A stretch of 46,984 bases of DNA from Agrobacterium tumefaciens str. B6. GTDB lineage: Bacteria > Pseudomonadota > Alphaproteobacteria > Rhizobiales > Rhizobiaceae. Shown here piece by piece: positions 8,701 through 16,490 of this stretch. A model generated the notes under the pieces. That model was not told the origin of the DNA, searched no databases, and saw only the letters and a program-made list of their open reading frames with translations. The translations under genes and the position numbers were made by a program. Position 1 is the stretch's first letter. Every line of letters starts with the position of its first letter. The stretch spans positions 1 to 46,984 of the forward strand of contig NZ_LMVK01000020.1 in the NCBI RefSeq assembly GCF_001541315.1, given 5' to 3'.

Positions 8701-9300
8701 CCGGGCGGCTATCAGCTGTTCGGGCGCACCATCCAGATGTGGAATACGTGGCGCCAAACCCCGGTCTTCGGCAAGGACAAACCCTGGCTGCTCGATTTCT
8801 TCGATCAAGTCCGTTTCTTTCCCGTCAGCCACGGCGAATTGACCGAAGCCCGCGCCGCCTTTCCCCATGGGGGTTATCCCGTCCGTATCGAAGAGGGCGA
8901 GTTTTCCTATGCGGATTACGAGGCGGAGCTTCAGAAGAATGCCGCCGCAATCGGCGCATTCAAGACGGGCCAGCAGGCCGCCTTCGAGGCGGAACGCCAA
9001 CGCTGGAAAGATCAGGGGCTCGACAGTTTCGTTGTCGATGAAGGCATCGGTCCCGGCCTCGGGGGCGATATTCCCGATGGCTGCTTCGGCATTGAAAGTG
9101 CCGTGCCGGGCAATGTCTGGAAAGTGCTGGTGGAAAAAGGGCAGAAGGTGGCGGCCGGAGAAACGCTCGCCATCATCGAATCCATGAAGATGGAAATCAC
9201 CGTCAACGCGCACGCCGCGGGCAAGGTGCGCGATCTCCGCGCCGGGCCGGGCCGCAATGTCAGGGCCGGCGATGTGCTGGTCGTTCTGGAGACCATTTAA
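5764..9300 (+). CDS. Guanidine carboxylase (biotin-dependent, urea carboxylase family)
   Basis: About 1178 residues from TTG 5764, which gives the standard biotin-carboxylase N-terminus FKKVLIANRGEIAVRI and has GAGGAGG upstream; the frame extends further left only through cgdB. Domains in order: biotin carboxylase with the ATP-grasp glycine loop KSTAGGGGIGMQ (residues 157-168) and EVNTRLQVEHPVTE; a carboxyltransferase part built of KipA-like (GVPPSGPLDERSFRHANRLVGN) and KipI-like segments (GPGGYQLFGRTIQMW); and a C-terminal biotinyl domain with ESMKMEI (biotinyl Lys about 1142). It would carboxylate guanidine to carboxyguanidine using ATP and bicarbonate. Guanidine rather than urea is inferred from both riboswitches and cgdAB. 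Confidence 0.9.
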   Translation: MFKKVLIANRGEIAVRIIRTLRDMGIASVAVYSDADRFTKAALTADEAIRIGPAPSAESYLDVEAVIAACKKTGAEAVHPGYGFLSENIGFAERLAAEGIVFIGPTPENIADFGLKHTARELAQRSDVPLLPGSGLLGSVKEALAAAETVGYPVMLKSTAGGGGIGMQLCADDAALEAAFESVQRTAKASFGDARVYLERFVAKARHVEVQIFGDGKGRVIALGERDCSLQRRNQKVIEETPAPGLSDEVRSRLHAAAVSLGKQVSYRSAGTVEFIYDPAREEFYFLEVNTRLQVEHPVTEAVFGIDLVEWMIRQAAGEDVLTGAEHLIPKGAAIEARVYAEMPHADFRPSAGLLTEVVFPEDARIDGWIETGTEVTPFYDPMLAKIIVTGADRKAAIASLGSALSHTAISGIETNLDYLKAIAGSDLFRTGNVATTALKDFSFVPAVVEVIAPGAQSSLQELPGRLGLWHVGVPPSGPLDERSFRHANRLVGNHDHTAALEITVSGPVLRFFADVTVALAGAEMPMTCDGEPVLHNTPITIRAGQTLTIGQIGGAGQRAYLAVAGGFDAPVVFGSRATFGLGQFGGNATGTLRAGQVLRLARAPQADMKAASEPADLTREWSMGVLYGPHGAPDFFLEDDIETLFATEYEVHFNSARTGIRLIGPAPKWAREDGGEAGLHPSNLHDNAYAIGAIDFTGDMPIILGPDGPSLGGFVCPAVIAADEQWKMGQFKPGDKIRFHPVARAEDPIAGPIVKRIGENAGSPILGRLDDGEVPVVYRRPGDGTLLVEYGPMQLDVSLRLRSHLLMQAVREAGVPGLIDLTPGIRSLQIHYDGSHVTRGRLLGLLSEIESGMPPVHSVKVPSRTVWLPLSWDDPDAALAMRKYQELVRPNAPWCPSNIEFIRRINGLDDERAVKDKIFDASYLVMGLGDVYLGAPVATPLDPRHRLVTTKYNPARTWTPENAVGIGGAYMCIYGMEGPGGYQLFGRTIQMWNTWRQTPVFGKDKPWLLDFFDQVRFFPVSHGELTEARAAFPHGGYPVRIEEGEFSYADYEAELQKNAAAIGAFKTGQQAAFEAERQRWKDQGLDSFVVDEGIGPGLGGDIPDGCFGIESAVPGNVWKVLVEKGQKVAAGETLAIIESMKMEITVNAHAAGKVRDLRAGPGRNVRAGDVLVVLETI

Positions 9301-11126
9301 TGTTGCCGATCATTCTCGATATCGCGTCGCTGAAAGATGCCTATGCAAAGGGGCTGAGCCCGCTCGATCTCGTCGAGGAGATAATTCTTCGCATCGAGGC
9401 GTCGGACGATCCGGCGATCTTCATAACGAAGACGCCGGACGAGGATCTGCGCGCCGCCGCCCGCGACCTCCTGGCACGTGCCCCCAAGGCCAACAGCCTG
9501 CCGCTGTGGGGCGTGCCTTTTGCCGTCAAGGACAACATCGACGTGGCCGACCTGCCGACGACGGCCGCCTGCCCGGCCTTTGCCTACCGGCCGCAACAGG
9601 ATGCGACCGTCATCGCCCGGCTGAAGGCCGCAGGTGCAATCGTCACAGGCAAGACCAATCTCGACCAGTTCGCCACCGGGCTGAACGGCACGCGCTCGCC
9701 TCACGGCGCTCCGCGCTCCGTCTTCGACAAGTCTTATGTTTCGGGAGGCTCGTCTTCCGGCTCCGCCGTGGCGGTGGCGTCTGGCCTTGCCAGTTTCGCG
9801 CTCGGCCCGGATACGGCCGGTTCCGGCCGCGTGCCCGCCGCCTTCAACAATATTGTCGGTATCAAGCCCACGCCCGGACTGGTGCCGAACGTCGGCGTCG
9901 TACCCGCATGCCGCTCGGTGGATGTCGTGACCGTTTTTTCCGCCACGGTAGGCGACGGCGTGGAGGTGCGCAGGGTCATGGACGGTTATGACCCCGGCGA
10001 TCCATTCTCGCGCAGGGCAAAGCCGGCCGCCCTGCCGGCTGCCGGGCTGCGCATTGGTGTGCTTGAGCCCGGGGAACGCGAATTTTTCGGCAATGCCGCT
10101 TTCGAGGCGCTTTATGACGCAGCTGTCGAAAAAGCGAAAATGCTCGGCGCAGACATCGTCTACTTCGACTATGCGCCGTTCCGTCAGGCCGCCGAGCTGC
10201 TCTATAACGGTCCGTGGGTGGCCGAGCGTCTGGCGGCGGTGAAGCATTTCCTTGGGACCAATACCGACGATTTCGATCCCACCGTAAGGGCAATCATCGA
10301 GGGGGCAAGGCGATACGATGCCGTCGACGCCTTCGAGGGACTATACGGGCTTGAGGCGCTTCGCCAGAAGGCATCAGCGGAATGGGCGAAAGCCGACGTG
10401 TTGATGCTGCCGACATCGCCGACCACCTACACGGTGGAGGAGATGCGCGCAGATCCGATCGCGAAGAACGGCCATTTCGGGCGATATACCAATTTCGCCA
10501 ATCTGTTCGGCTATGCGGCCATCGCTATTCCCGCGGGCTTCGATGCCGCGGATCATTTGCCGGCGGGTGTCACCCTGTTCGGTCCGGCCTTTTCCGACGA
10601 TGCGCTGGCGCCATTTGCCGATATGCTGCACCGCGCATTGCAGCCCGGCATGGGCAAGGACCGCAAGGCTGCCCTGCCGGAAGCTTCGAAAGTGGCGGAT
10701 ACCGATGACGGGCTGGTGCCGATTGTCGTTGTCGGCGCCCATCTCACCGGCATGCCGCTCAATCACGAACTCACAGGCCCCGGCGGCCGGCTGATGAAAT
10801 CCTGCCGCACGACCGGCGACTACCGGCTATTCGTCTTGCCGAATACCGTTCCACCGAAACCCGGCCTGCTGCGGGAGCCCGGCTTTGAAGGCGCGGGTCT
10901 GGAGGTGGAGGTCTGGAAGGTGACGCCCGAAGCCTTCGGACGTTTCGTGCAGAACATCCCCGCCCCGCTCGGCATCGGCAAGGTGACGCTGGACGACGGG
11001 TCACAAATCTCCGGCTTCCTGTGCGAACCCTATGCGCTCAAGGGTGCTTTGGAAGTGACAGGCCTTGGCGGTTGGCGCGCCTATATCCGATCGATCAAAC
11101 AAGAGGAAAGGAAAAGCCATGCGTGA
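9300..11126 (+). CDS. atzF: Allophanate hydrolase (AtzF/DUR1 type)
   Basis: A 608-residue amidase-signature enzyme that splits allophanate to two ammonia and two CO2, the last step of the pathway. The Ser-Ser-Lys triad is visible: Lys77 in FAVKDNID, Ser151 in GGSSSGS and nucleophile Ser175 in DTAGSGRVPA. The full-length C-terminal domain typical of AtzF is present (VVGAHLTGMPLNHEL, then GIGKVTLDDGSQISGFLCEP), so this is not a truncated amidase. Start and preceding stop overlap as TAATG. It closes the operon. Confidence 0.92.
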   Translation: MLPIILDIASLKDAYAKGLSPLDLVEEIILRIEASDDPAIFITKTPDEDLRAAARDLLARAPKANSLPLWGVPFAVKDNIDVADLPTTAACPAFAYRPQQDATVIARLKAAGAIVTGKTNLDQFATGLNGTRSPHGAPRSVFDKSYVSGGSSSGSAVAVASGLASFALGPDTAGSGRVPAAFNNIVGIKPTPGLVPNVGVVPACRSVDVVTVFSATVGDGVEVRRVMDGYDPGDPFSRRAKPAALPAAGLRIGVLEPGEREFFGNAAFEALYDAAVEKAKMLGADIVYFDYAPFRQAAELLYNGPWVAERLAAVKHFLGTNTDDFDPTVRAIIEGARRYDAVDAFEGLYGLEALRQKASAEWAKADVLMLPTSPTTYTVEEMRADPIAKNGHFGRYTNFANLFGYAAIAIPAGFDAADHLPAGVTLFGPAFSDDALAPFADMLHRALQPGMGKDRKAALPEASKVADTDDGLVPIVVVGAHLTGMPLNHELTGPGGRLMKSCRTTGDYRLFVLPNTVPPKPGLLREPGFEGAGLEVEVWKVTPEAFGRFVQNIPAPLGIGKVTLDDGSQISGFLCEPYALKGALEVTGLGGWRAYIRSIKQEERKSHA

Positions 11127-11226
11127 CATTTTTTCAAGATATCTGGGCATCCTCCGGCGAGGAATGATGATGCTTTTGACTGCGAGAGCCGGAATGTATT
11201 GGGGCCGAGGAGGTCGAAACGGCTAA
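11119..11226 (+). CDS. Possible 35-codon ORF overlapping the end of the allophanate hydrolase gene
   Basis: ATG 11119 overlaps the last codons of the hydrolase and has a good ribosome site (GAGGAAAGG about 8 nt upstream). The 35-residue product starts MRDIFSRYLGILRRG, continues MMMLLTARAGMYWG, and stops at 11224-11226. I recognise no family. It may be the stump of a lost further operon gene or chance. A hairpin GAAACGGC/GCCGTTTC (11216-11236) covers its stop codon. Confidence 0.2.
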   Translation: MRDIFSRYLGILRRGMMMLLTARAGMYWGRGGRNG

Positions 11227-11272
11227 GTGCCGTTTCATCGCAATCGCCGTTCCGGGCATCGGAGACGCCACA

Positions 11273-11304
11273 TCGAACAGGCGACACTGCCTTCGCCTGT
11301 TCGA
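11273..11304. terminator. Perfect 12-bp hairpin between convergent operons
   Basis: TCGAACAGGCGA pairs perfectly with TCGCCTGTTCGA around an 8-nt loop. It lies between the end of the guanidine operon (11126) and the end of the leftward amino-acid transporter operon (11359), the expected place for a bidirectional terminator. Neither side carries a T-run, so it may instead be an RNA 3'-end stabiliser. Confidence 0.45.
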
Positions 11305-11358
11305 CCCTGAACGTTCCTCGCCCCGGCAAACCGGGAAGCGGTCTTAGCGACCGGGCGC

Positions 11359-12147
11359 TTATTCGAGGCTCTTGATCGGGTCTTTCGGCGCCGGATCGAA
11401 GCCCACGAGCTCGACGGTCAGTTTCGTATAGGTGCCGTCGGCCACGATGTCGGCGAGCGCCTTGTTCACCGCCTTCACCAGCTCGGGCTTGCCCTTCTTG
11501 ATGGCGAAACCTTTCTGGACGTGGCTGACGAAATCCGGCGTCATTTCGAGGGGAAGGCCGGAATTCTTGATCGCCCATGCACCGGCGATCGCATCGGTAA
11601 TGGTCGCGTCGATATTGCCGTTGACGAGGTCCTGCATCGCGTCCGATTCAGCCTTGTATCCTTTGACGACCGCACCCTTTTCCTCGGCGATTTTTGCGAA
11701 GGTGGAAGAGACGAGCGCACCGACGGTCTTGCCTTTTAGATCAGCGGCACTTTTGATGGCCGAGCCTTTCTGGACGACGATGCGACCGCCCGATTCCAAC
11801 CAGCCATTGGCAAAGGTAACGCGCTTCTGCCGCTCTTCGGTTATATCCATCGAAGCGCTGATGATATCGTACTGGTCCGCCTGAAGGCCGACCAGCAGGG
11901 AGTCCCATTTGATCAGGACCGGCGTGTAGGTGAGGTCGAGGCGCTTTGCCACTTCCTTCATCACACGAATTTCCAGACCGTCGAGCGTTCCATCCGGGGC
12001 ACGCATGCTGAAGGGCGAAAAGGTTCCTTCCGTTGCGACCTGCAGCTTCCCGGGCTCCAGCAATTCAAGTTCTGCGGCAAAGACCGGAGCGTTGGGGATG
12101 GTCGCAGCGAGCGCCGCGACGGCAAATGCGATAGATTTGAATTTCAT
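11359..12147 (-). CDS. Polar amino-acid type ABC transporter substrate-binding protein
   Basis: A 262-residue SBP_bac_3 family protein with a Sec signal peptide (MKFKSIAFAVAALAATIPN, cleavage near VFA-AELE). Typical marks are FSPFSMRAPDGTLDGLEIRVMKEVAKRL, the ligand-loop SLLVGLQADQYDIISASMDITEERQKRV, and LVNGNIDATITDAIAGAWAI in lobe 2. It is the last gene of a leftward four-gene operon, 123 nt after the permease, a spacing that often allows a higher level of binding protein. The ligand is unknown; the overlap of the operon with a DUF1989 gene points to a nitrogenous, possibly guanidino or ureido compound. Confidence 0.88.
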   Translation of the reverse strand: MKFKSIAFAVAALAATIPNAPVFAAELELLEPGKLQVATEGTFSPFSMRAPDGTLDGLEIRVMKEVAKRLDLTYTPVLIKWDSLLVGLQADQYDIISASMDITEERQKRVTFANGWLESGGRIVVQKGSAIKSAADLKGKTVGALVSSTFAKIAEEKGAVVKGYKAESDAMQDLVNGNIDATITDAIAGAWAIKNSGLPLEMTPDFVSHVQKGFAIKKGKPELVKAVNKALADIVADGTYTKLTVELVGFDPAPKDPIKSLE

Positions 12148-12270
12148 GACTCGTTCCCTTATTGATTTTTTGCATTTTCCTGTTCGTCGGGAGGCATTGG
12201 CGTCACCCGCAGTCGATCCTGCGGATCGCTCCGCCGGATATTTCAGGTATTGCTGAGAACCGTCGGGGCC

Positions 12271-12927
12271 TCAGCTTGAAAGGGCATAACGGCGTTCCAG
12301 CAAGGCTGCGAGCTGTGTCAGCACCGTCGTAAGCAGGAGATAGATGACGGCCACGGCGATGTAGAACTCGAAAGGCCTGAATGTTGCGGCAATCAGCGTC
12401 TGGGCATAAAGCGTCAGCTCCACGACGGTGATCGTCGATAGCAGCGATGTATTCTTCAACGTCGAAATGGCTTCATTCGTGACTGAAGGCAGGATGATGC
12501 GGAATACCTGCGGCAGGACAATGCTGCGCATGGTTTCCGCCGGGCTGAACCCCAGCGCCAGAGCCGATTCCGTTTGCCCGCGCGGGATGGCGGACAGGCC
12601 TCCCCGGATGATTTCCGCGACATAGGCGCCGCTATTAACGCCGAGCGCCAGCACGCCGGCGGTGAAGGGCGAGAGCTTCACGCCGAATTGCGGCAGGCCG
12701 AAATAGATGATGAAGACCTGGATCAGGGTTGGCGTGCCCCGAACGAACCAGACGTAGAAGGCGGAGGCGGCACGCACCGCGCGCCACGGCGAACGATGGC
12801 TGAGCGCCGCAAGCAGGCCGCAGCCCCAGCTGACGATAATGGTCAGGATCGTCAACCAGAACACCGTCCAGGCAGCCAGCAGAAAGCCCGGACCGTAAAG
12901 CTGCACTTCGTCGATAAAATTCGCCAT
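12271..12927 (-). CDS. Polar amino-acid ABC transporter permease (HisM/GlnP type)
   Basis: About 218 residues with the HisM topology: AAWTVFWLTILTIIVSWGCGLLAAL, then the FVRGTPTLIQVFIIYFGLPQFG motif and the EAA loop ESALALGFSPAETMRSIVLPQ. I prefer ATG 12927 (GGGGGAG about 10 nt upstream). GTG 12936 is possible, overlapping the ATPase stop as GTGA, but its ribosome site would be too close. A single permease gene implies a homodimeric channel. Confidence 0.86.
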   Translation of the reverse strand: MANFIDEVQLYGPGFLLAAWTVFWLTILTIIVSWGCGLLAALSHRSPWRAVRAASAFYVWFVRGTPTLIQVFIIYFGLPQFGVKLSPFTAGVLALGVNSGAYVAEIIRGGLSAIPRGQTESALALGFSPAETMRSIVLPQVFRIILPSVTNEAISTLKNTSLLSTITVVELTLYAQTLIAATFRPFEFYIAVAVIYLLLTTVLTQLAALLERRYALSS

Positions 12928-12932
12928 CGTCG

Positions 12933-13736
12933 TCACGCTCCCCCGGCGCCATCTGCTGCGCCGCTGGGGGCAAGCTGGTCATGCAAAATGCGGTGAAGAA
13001 ATTGCCGCAGGCGATCGCTCTGCGGGTTGCGAAGAATGTCGGGCGCGCCGGTTTCAGCGATGACGCCCTTGTCGAAAAAGAGCACACGCGATGAAACGTC
13101 GCGCGCAAAGGCAATTTCATGGGTCACCAGCAGCATGGTCATGCCGTCCGCGGCCAGGGAAGCCATCAGCACCAGCACCTCATGGACAAGTTCGGGATCG
13201 AGCGCGGAGGTCACCTCGTCGAAAAGCATCAGGCGCGGTTTCATGGCGAGCGCCCGGGCGATGGCGACGCGCTGCTGCTGGCCGCCGGACAGGCGTGCCG
13301 GATAGCTGTGGCGTTTCTCATAAAGGCCGATGCGGGAAAGCAGGGCCTCCGCCTCTTCGACAGCCTGGCTTTTGGGTCGTTTCAGCAGCCGGACCGGAGC
13401 ATGGATGACATTTTCCAGAACCGTCATATGCGGCCAGAGATTGTAACTCTGAAACACCATGCCGACGCGGGCGCGCAGGGCCTGCAGCTGCGAGGGCGTC
13501 GGGAAAAATCGCGATTCCGGTCGGAAATCGAAAGACAGGTTGTCGAATTCGAGATAGCCCGACTGGGGCATTTCGAGACCGTTTATCGAACGCAGGAAGG
13601 TGCTCTTGCCCGAACCGCTCGCGCCGATGATGGATACCACCTCACCCGGTTCGACACTGAGCGAAACGCCTTTCAGAACCTCGTTTTCCCCGAAGCTCTT
13701 GTGGATATCCCGCAGGTTCAAAACCGGTCCGGTCAT
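12933..13736 (-). CDS. Polar amino-acid ABC transporter ATP-binding protein (GlnQ/HisP type)
   Basis: A 267-residue ATPase with Walker [10 protein letters not shown] (residues 38-46), signature [15 protein letters not shown] and Walker [15 protein letters not shown], the 'DEVTSALD' form usual in the amino-acid group. Its ATG 13736 overlaps the stop of the DUF1989 gene by four nt (ATGA) and its stop overlaps or abuts the permease start, so the DUF1989 protein, ATPase and permease form one translationally coupled unit. Confidence 0.9.
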   Translation of the reverse strand: MTGPVLNLRDIHKSFGENEVLKGVSLSVEPGEVVSIIGASGSGKSTFLRSINGLEMPQSGYLEFDNLSFDFRPESRFFPTPSQLQALRARVGMVFQSYNLWPHMTVLENVIHAPVRLLKRPKSQAVEEAEALLSRIGLYEKRHSYPARLSGGQQQRVAIARALAMKPRLMLFDEVTSALDPELVHEVLVLMASLAADGMTMLLVTHEIAFARDVSSRVLFFDKGVIAETGAPDILRNPQSDRLRQFLHRILHDQLAPSGAADGAGGA

Positions 13737-14356
13737 GGGGTCGTCTCCTTGTATTCATCGACGATCTGCACCGCGACATCCCTCGGCGTGCGGTCCACAC
13801 CGTTGATCTCCGTAATGTCCTGGGGACAGGCGGACAGCACGAGCAGCAGATCCATCTCGGCCCTCAGCGCCACATGGTCACCCGCCGCGGATGCCGGCGG
13901 GCGACGGTCGAGACCGCCATCGGCGTTCACCGCCACATTCATGAAAAGGTTGAGAGACGCCGGCGTCTGGGCGGCGACAATACCCTTCTCCGCCAGCGCC
14001 TCATGGAAATTTCCGGAACAGCTGCGATGAAAACCCTCGAATCCCAGTTGCCGGTAAAGATCCGCATTGCATGGGCAGAGCAGCGTATCATGCCGCAGGG
14101 CGGCACTGTCGCTCACCAGCGTCATCATGGGTCTTCTGCGGTTGCTGAAGACACCCATGCCGCGCTCAATGAAAATATTACCGTTAACCGAGCGCGTATG
14201 ATCCATCGAGCTCATCTCAGATGGATCGGCTGCCGCAACAGCCCACGCATCCACGACCTGGTTTCCGTGGGAATTCGTAACGATGGCCACCTCGCCGGCC
14301 AGCATGCGATAGGCTGCGCCATGACCGGCCAATAAATTCTGCACATTTTCAGTCAT
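13733..14356 (-). CDS. Stand-alone DUF1989 protein, CgdB-like
   Basis: A 207-residue DUF1989 protein, the third in this window. It keeps the CgdB-type metal residues: [11 protein letters not shown] (His89, Asp90, Cys94, Cys96), FHRSCSGNF (His110, Cys113), [33 protein letters not shown] at the C-terminus. No CgdA-like partner or carboxylase is next to it. Instead it is the promoter-proximal gene of an amino-acid ABC transporter operon. Known members act on carboxyguanidine as a heterodimer, so a solo member probably acts on another amidino or ureido substrate brought in by the transporter, or borrows CgdA; both are inference. Confidence 0.85.
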   Translation of the reverse strand: MTENVQNLLAGHGAAYRMLAGEVAIVTNSHGNQVVDAWAVAAADPSEMSSMDHTRSVNGNIFIERGMGVFSNRRRPMMTLVSDSAALRHDTLLCPCNADLYRQLGFEGFHRSCSGNFHEALAEKGIVAAQTPASLNLFMNVAVNADGGLDRRPPASAAGDHVALRAEMDLLLVLSACPQDITEINGVDRTPRDVAVQIVDEYKETTP

Positions 14357-14448
14357 CGGACACCGTTGGAAGGAATGCTGAAACCGGCGAGACGGCGGTA
14401 AGCAGGCGATAGACCCGGATCGACACCGCTCGGTCGAAACAATTTATA

Positions 14449-14461
14449 TTCAGTATACCAA
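14449..14461. promoter_or_regulatory. GTATAC-centred operator candidate, site 1
   Basis: TTCAGTATACCAA lies in the 415-bp AT-rich divergent region between the DUF1989 operon (leftward) and the M24 gene (rightward). Exactly the same 13 bases recur at 22989-23001, and a close version occurs at 25081-25090. The GTATAC core is palindromic, as expected for a dimeric GntR-family repressor; two GntR genes are in this cluster. The rest of 14357-14771 contains no gene I can support. Confidence 0.55.
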
Positions 14462-14771
14462 CGGAATTCAATAAAGATTTTCAACTATTTATAGCAAATA
14501 TATTAGGCTAAACAGCCACAAATCGAGCAGTAAGATGCACAAGATTGCATCATTTATGCGTCCCGCACCATTCGCTTGCACTGCCATCGATTGCGGGATA
14601 CGTTTGGTGTACCTAAAAATTCGACCGAGCGGTCTTCCGGTTGAAATCCGCAAATGCGAGCTTCCGGAAGGATTGGCATTGATGGAATGCTGTCCGAGTT
14701 TGCCGAAGGTCCCGGTGGATCGGCGCGCGAAGACCGCCCGGCCAAACAGCAGATTGAATGGAGTGGAACGC

Positions 14772-15950
14772 GTGATCCGGTATTTTGCAATCGAGGAATA
14801 TCAAAGCCGCTGGCAGCGGGTTTTGCGCGAAATGCAGCGCCGTGGCTATGAAACTGCGGTGGTCTTCGGCCGCGGCGGCGGAACCACTGACAATTGCGGC
14901 GACATACTCTATCTTTCCAACCACTACGCCATCAGCGGCGGCATGGATTCCCTGATATGGACCGCACGGTCCTTTTCCGGGATCATTCTACAGCAGGGTC
15001 AAGAGCCGCAGCTTCATATCGATGAGCCGGAAGTGCGCACCGATCTCGTCTCTATCCGCGATACGCATTGTTCCAGCCATCCTTTCCGAAGCGTGGCGAA
15101 AGCCCTGGTCGAAAGGGGCATCAAAGGGCGTGTCGCAATAATCGGCACGCAGTTCATCCCCGTCAAATATTACCAGCAATTGCTTCAGGACGCTCCAGAC
15201 ATTGAGTGGGTAGCCGAGGACGATCTGATCCGCTCCGTCCGGCGCATCAAAAGCCTGAAGGAACTGGAGTGCTATCGCGTTGCCGGCGAAGGCGCGACGG
15301 CCGGCCTGAACAGGTTGATGGAAGGCCTGACTGGCGGCCTTTCCGAGCAGGAAGCGGCGGGAGAGGCGGCCCGTGAAGTGGTGCGGCGCGGCGGCCGGCT
15401 GCAGATGATCGGCTGCAACCATGGCGAAACGCTTGGTTTCGACCAGCGTTTTCCCCTGACCGGCTATAGCGCGGACACACCAAAGACCGGCGACATCGTT
15501 ACGGGCACCATCCATGCGGCATTTTTTCAGGGCTATTATCTCGACCCCGGCCGCACCGGCATATGCGGCAAACCGACAGCGGACCAGCAACGGCTGATCG
15601 AAGCTGCGGCCAACATCGTTCATCGTCTTTCCGACATGATGCGGCCGGGCGTGAAGCTCATCGATATTGCCGCTGAAGGCGACCGTCTGACGCAGGCCTT
15701 CGGAGGCTCGGTATCCGCCATCATGAAGAACTTCCCGTTTTATGGCCACAGCATCGGTCTCGGCTTCGAACAGCCGAGAATTTCAACCAGCATGTCGCAG
15801 CCTGAAGATATGGCCGAGGAAAACATGGTGTTCGGTATCGAATCCTTCCTTTCGCTCGACGGTGTCGGCGCGGCTTTTTATGAGGATATCATCATCGTCG
15901 GGCGCGACGGCAACGAGCTTCTGACCCGTTCGCCCAGCCACTGGTGGTAA
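14772..15950 (+). CDS. M24 (pita-bread fold) hydrolase, creatinase/Xaa-Pro peptidase-like
   Basis: 392 residues from GTG 14772, which has GGAG eight nt upstream; the open frame back to 14535 codes for nothing family-like. The C-terminal pita-bread domain is recognisable by GDIVTGTIHAAFFQGYYLDPGRTG, GHSIGLGFEQPRI (His326), FGIESFL (Glu357) and FYEDIIIV (Glu371). Of the five dinuclear metal ligands of M24 peptidases, the second Asp (258), His and both Glu remain, but the first Asp (normally in a D-I-G sequence) is replaced near Thr246. It may therefore be mono-metallic or work like creatinase, which needs no metal. It lies divergent from the DUF1989 operon and is convergent with the VOC gene. 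Confidence 0.82.
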   Translation: MIRYFAIEEYQSRWQRVLREMQRRGYETAVVFGRGGGTTDNCGDILYLSNHYAISGGMDSLIWTARSFSGIILQQGQEPQLHIDEPEVRTDLVSIRDTHCSSHPFRSVAKALVERGIKGRVAIIGTQFIPVKYYQQLLQDAPDIEWVAEDDLIRSVRRIKSLKELECYRVAGEGATAGLNRLMEGLTGGLSEQEAAGEAAREVVRRGGRLQMIGCNHGETLGFDQRFPLTGYSADTPKTGDIVTGTIHAAFFQGYYLDPGRTGICGKPTADQQRLIEAAANIVHRLSDMMRPGVKLIDIAAEGDRLTQAFGGSVSAIMKNFPFYGHSIGLGFEQPRISTSMSQPEDMAEENMVFGIESFLSLDGVGAAFYEDIIIVGRDGNELLTRSPSHWW

Positions 15951-15996
15951 TTTTCCCGCAAGCGACGGTCGGCATGCGGCTACAGAGTTCATCGGG

Positions 15997-16026
15997 GGCG
16001 GCCATCAGCCGCCGCCCTTGTCTTTT
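15997..16026 (+). terminator. Terminator of the rightward M24 gene
   Basis: GGCGGC (15997-16002) pairs with GCCGCC (16008-16013) around a 5-nt loop and is followed by a T-rich run (TTGTCTTTTATTTT). It lies 47 nt after the M24 stop and just before the 3' end of the convergent VOC gene at 16030. The stem is short, so the call is moderate. Confidence 0.5.
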
Positions 16027-16029
16027 ATT

Positions 16030-16443
16030 TTAGTGGGCGAAAACGCCGTCGAAATCCTTAAAGCCCTTCACCTCGATCGGATTGCCGCTCGGATCGAAGA
16101 AGAACATGGTGCGCTGCTCCCCCGGCTCGCCTTCAAAGCGGATGACCGGCGGAATATCGAAGGCCACACCGGCATCTTCCAGACGCTTCGAAAGCGCGAA
16201 CCAGTCATCGAGAGGCAGTACGACACCGAGATGCGGCATCATCACCATGTGATTGCCGACCTTGCCGGTCCGGGTAACCTCGAACGGCTTGCCCAGATGC
16301 ATCGAAATCTGGTGGCCGAAAAAGTCGAAATCCACCCAGCTATCGGTGGAACGGCCCTCCTCGCACCCGAGAACGCCGCCATAGAAGCGACGCGTTTCGT
16401 CAAGGTCGGTGACGTGATAGGCAAGGTGAAAAAGTGAACGCAT
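16030..16443 (-). CDS. VOC (glyoxalase/dioxygenase fold) family protein
   Basis: A 137-residue two-module VOC protein: LFHLAYHVTDLDETRRFYGGVLGCEEGR at the N-terminus, DFFGHQISMHLG at the end of module 1, and FFFDPSGNPIEVKGFKDFD at the C-terminus. Metal-ligand positions are His8, His50 or 54 and Glu near the C-terminus (IEVKG). Such proteins act as lyases, dioxygenases or isomerases on small metabolites; substrate not predictable. It is the last gene of the leftward pxpB operon, 47 nt after the M24 gene. Confidence 0.82.
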   Translation of the reverse strand: MRSLFHLAYHVTDLDETRRFYGGVLGCEEGRSTDSWVDFDFFGHQISMHLGKPFEVTRTGKVGNHMVMMPHLGVVLPLDDWFALSKRLEDAGVAFDIPPVIRFEGEPGEQRTMFFFDPSGNPIEVKGFKDFDGVFAH

Positions 16444-16490
16444 TTCAGACTCCTTTCAATTTTTAAAGGGAAATGGCCGCTATCGGGCCA

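Noticed and set aside
5692..9213. Long minus-strand frames opposite the carboxylase gene (up to 430 codons)
   Set aside because: They are antisense shadows of high-GC coding sequence; no family motifs.
12205..12230. Small hairpin CGATCC-TGC-GGATCG upstream of the amino-acid binding-protein gene
   Set aside because: Only 6 pairs with a 3-nt loop and no conserved context; too weak to call a regulatory element.
14535..14771. N-terminal extension of the first M24 gene
   Set aside because: Cys/Arg-rich, no ribosome site at 14535, and homologous sequence begins only after GTG 14772.
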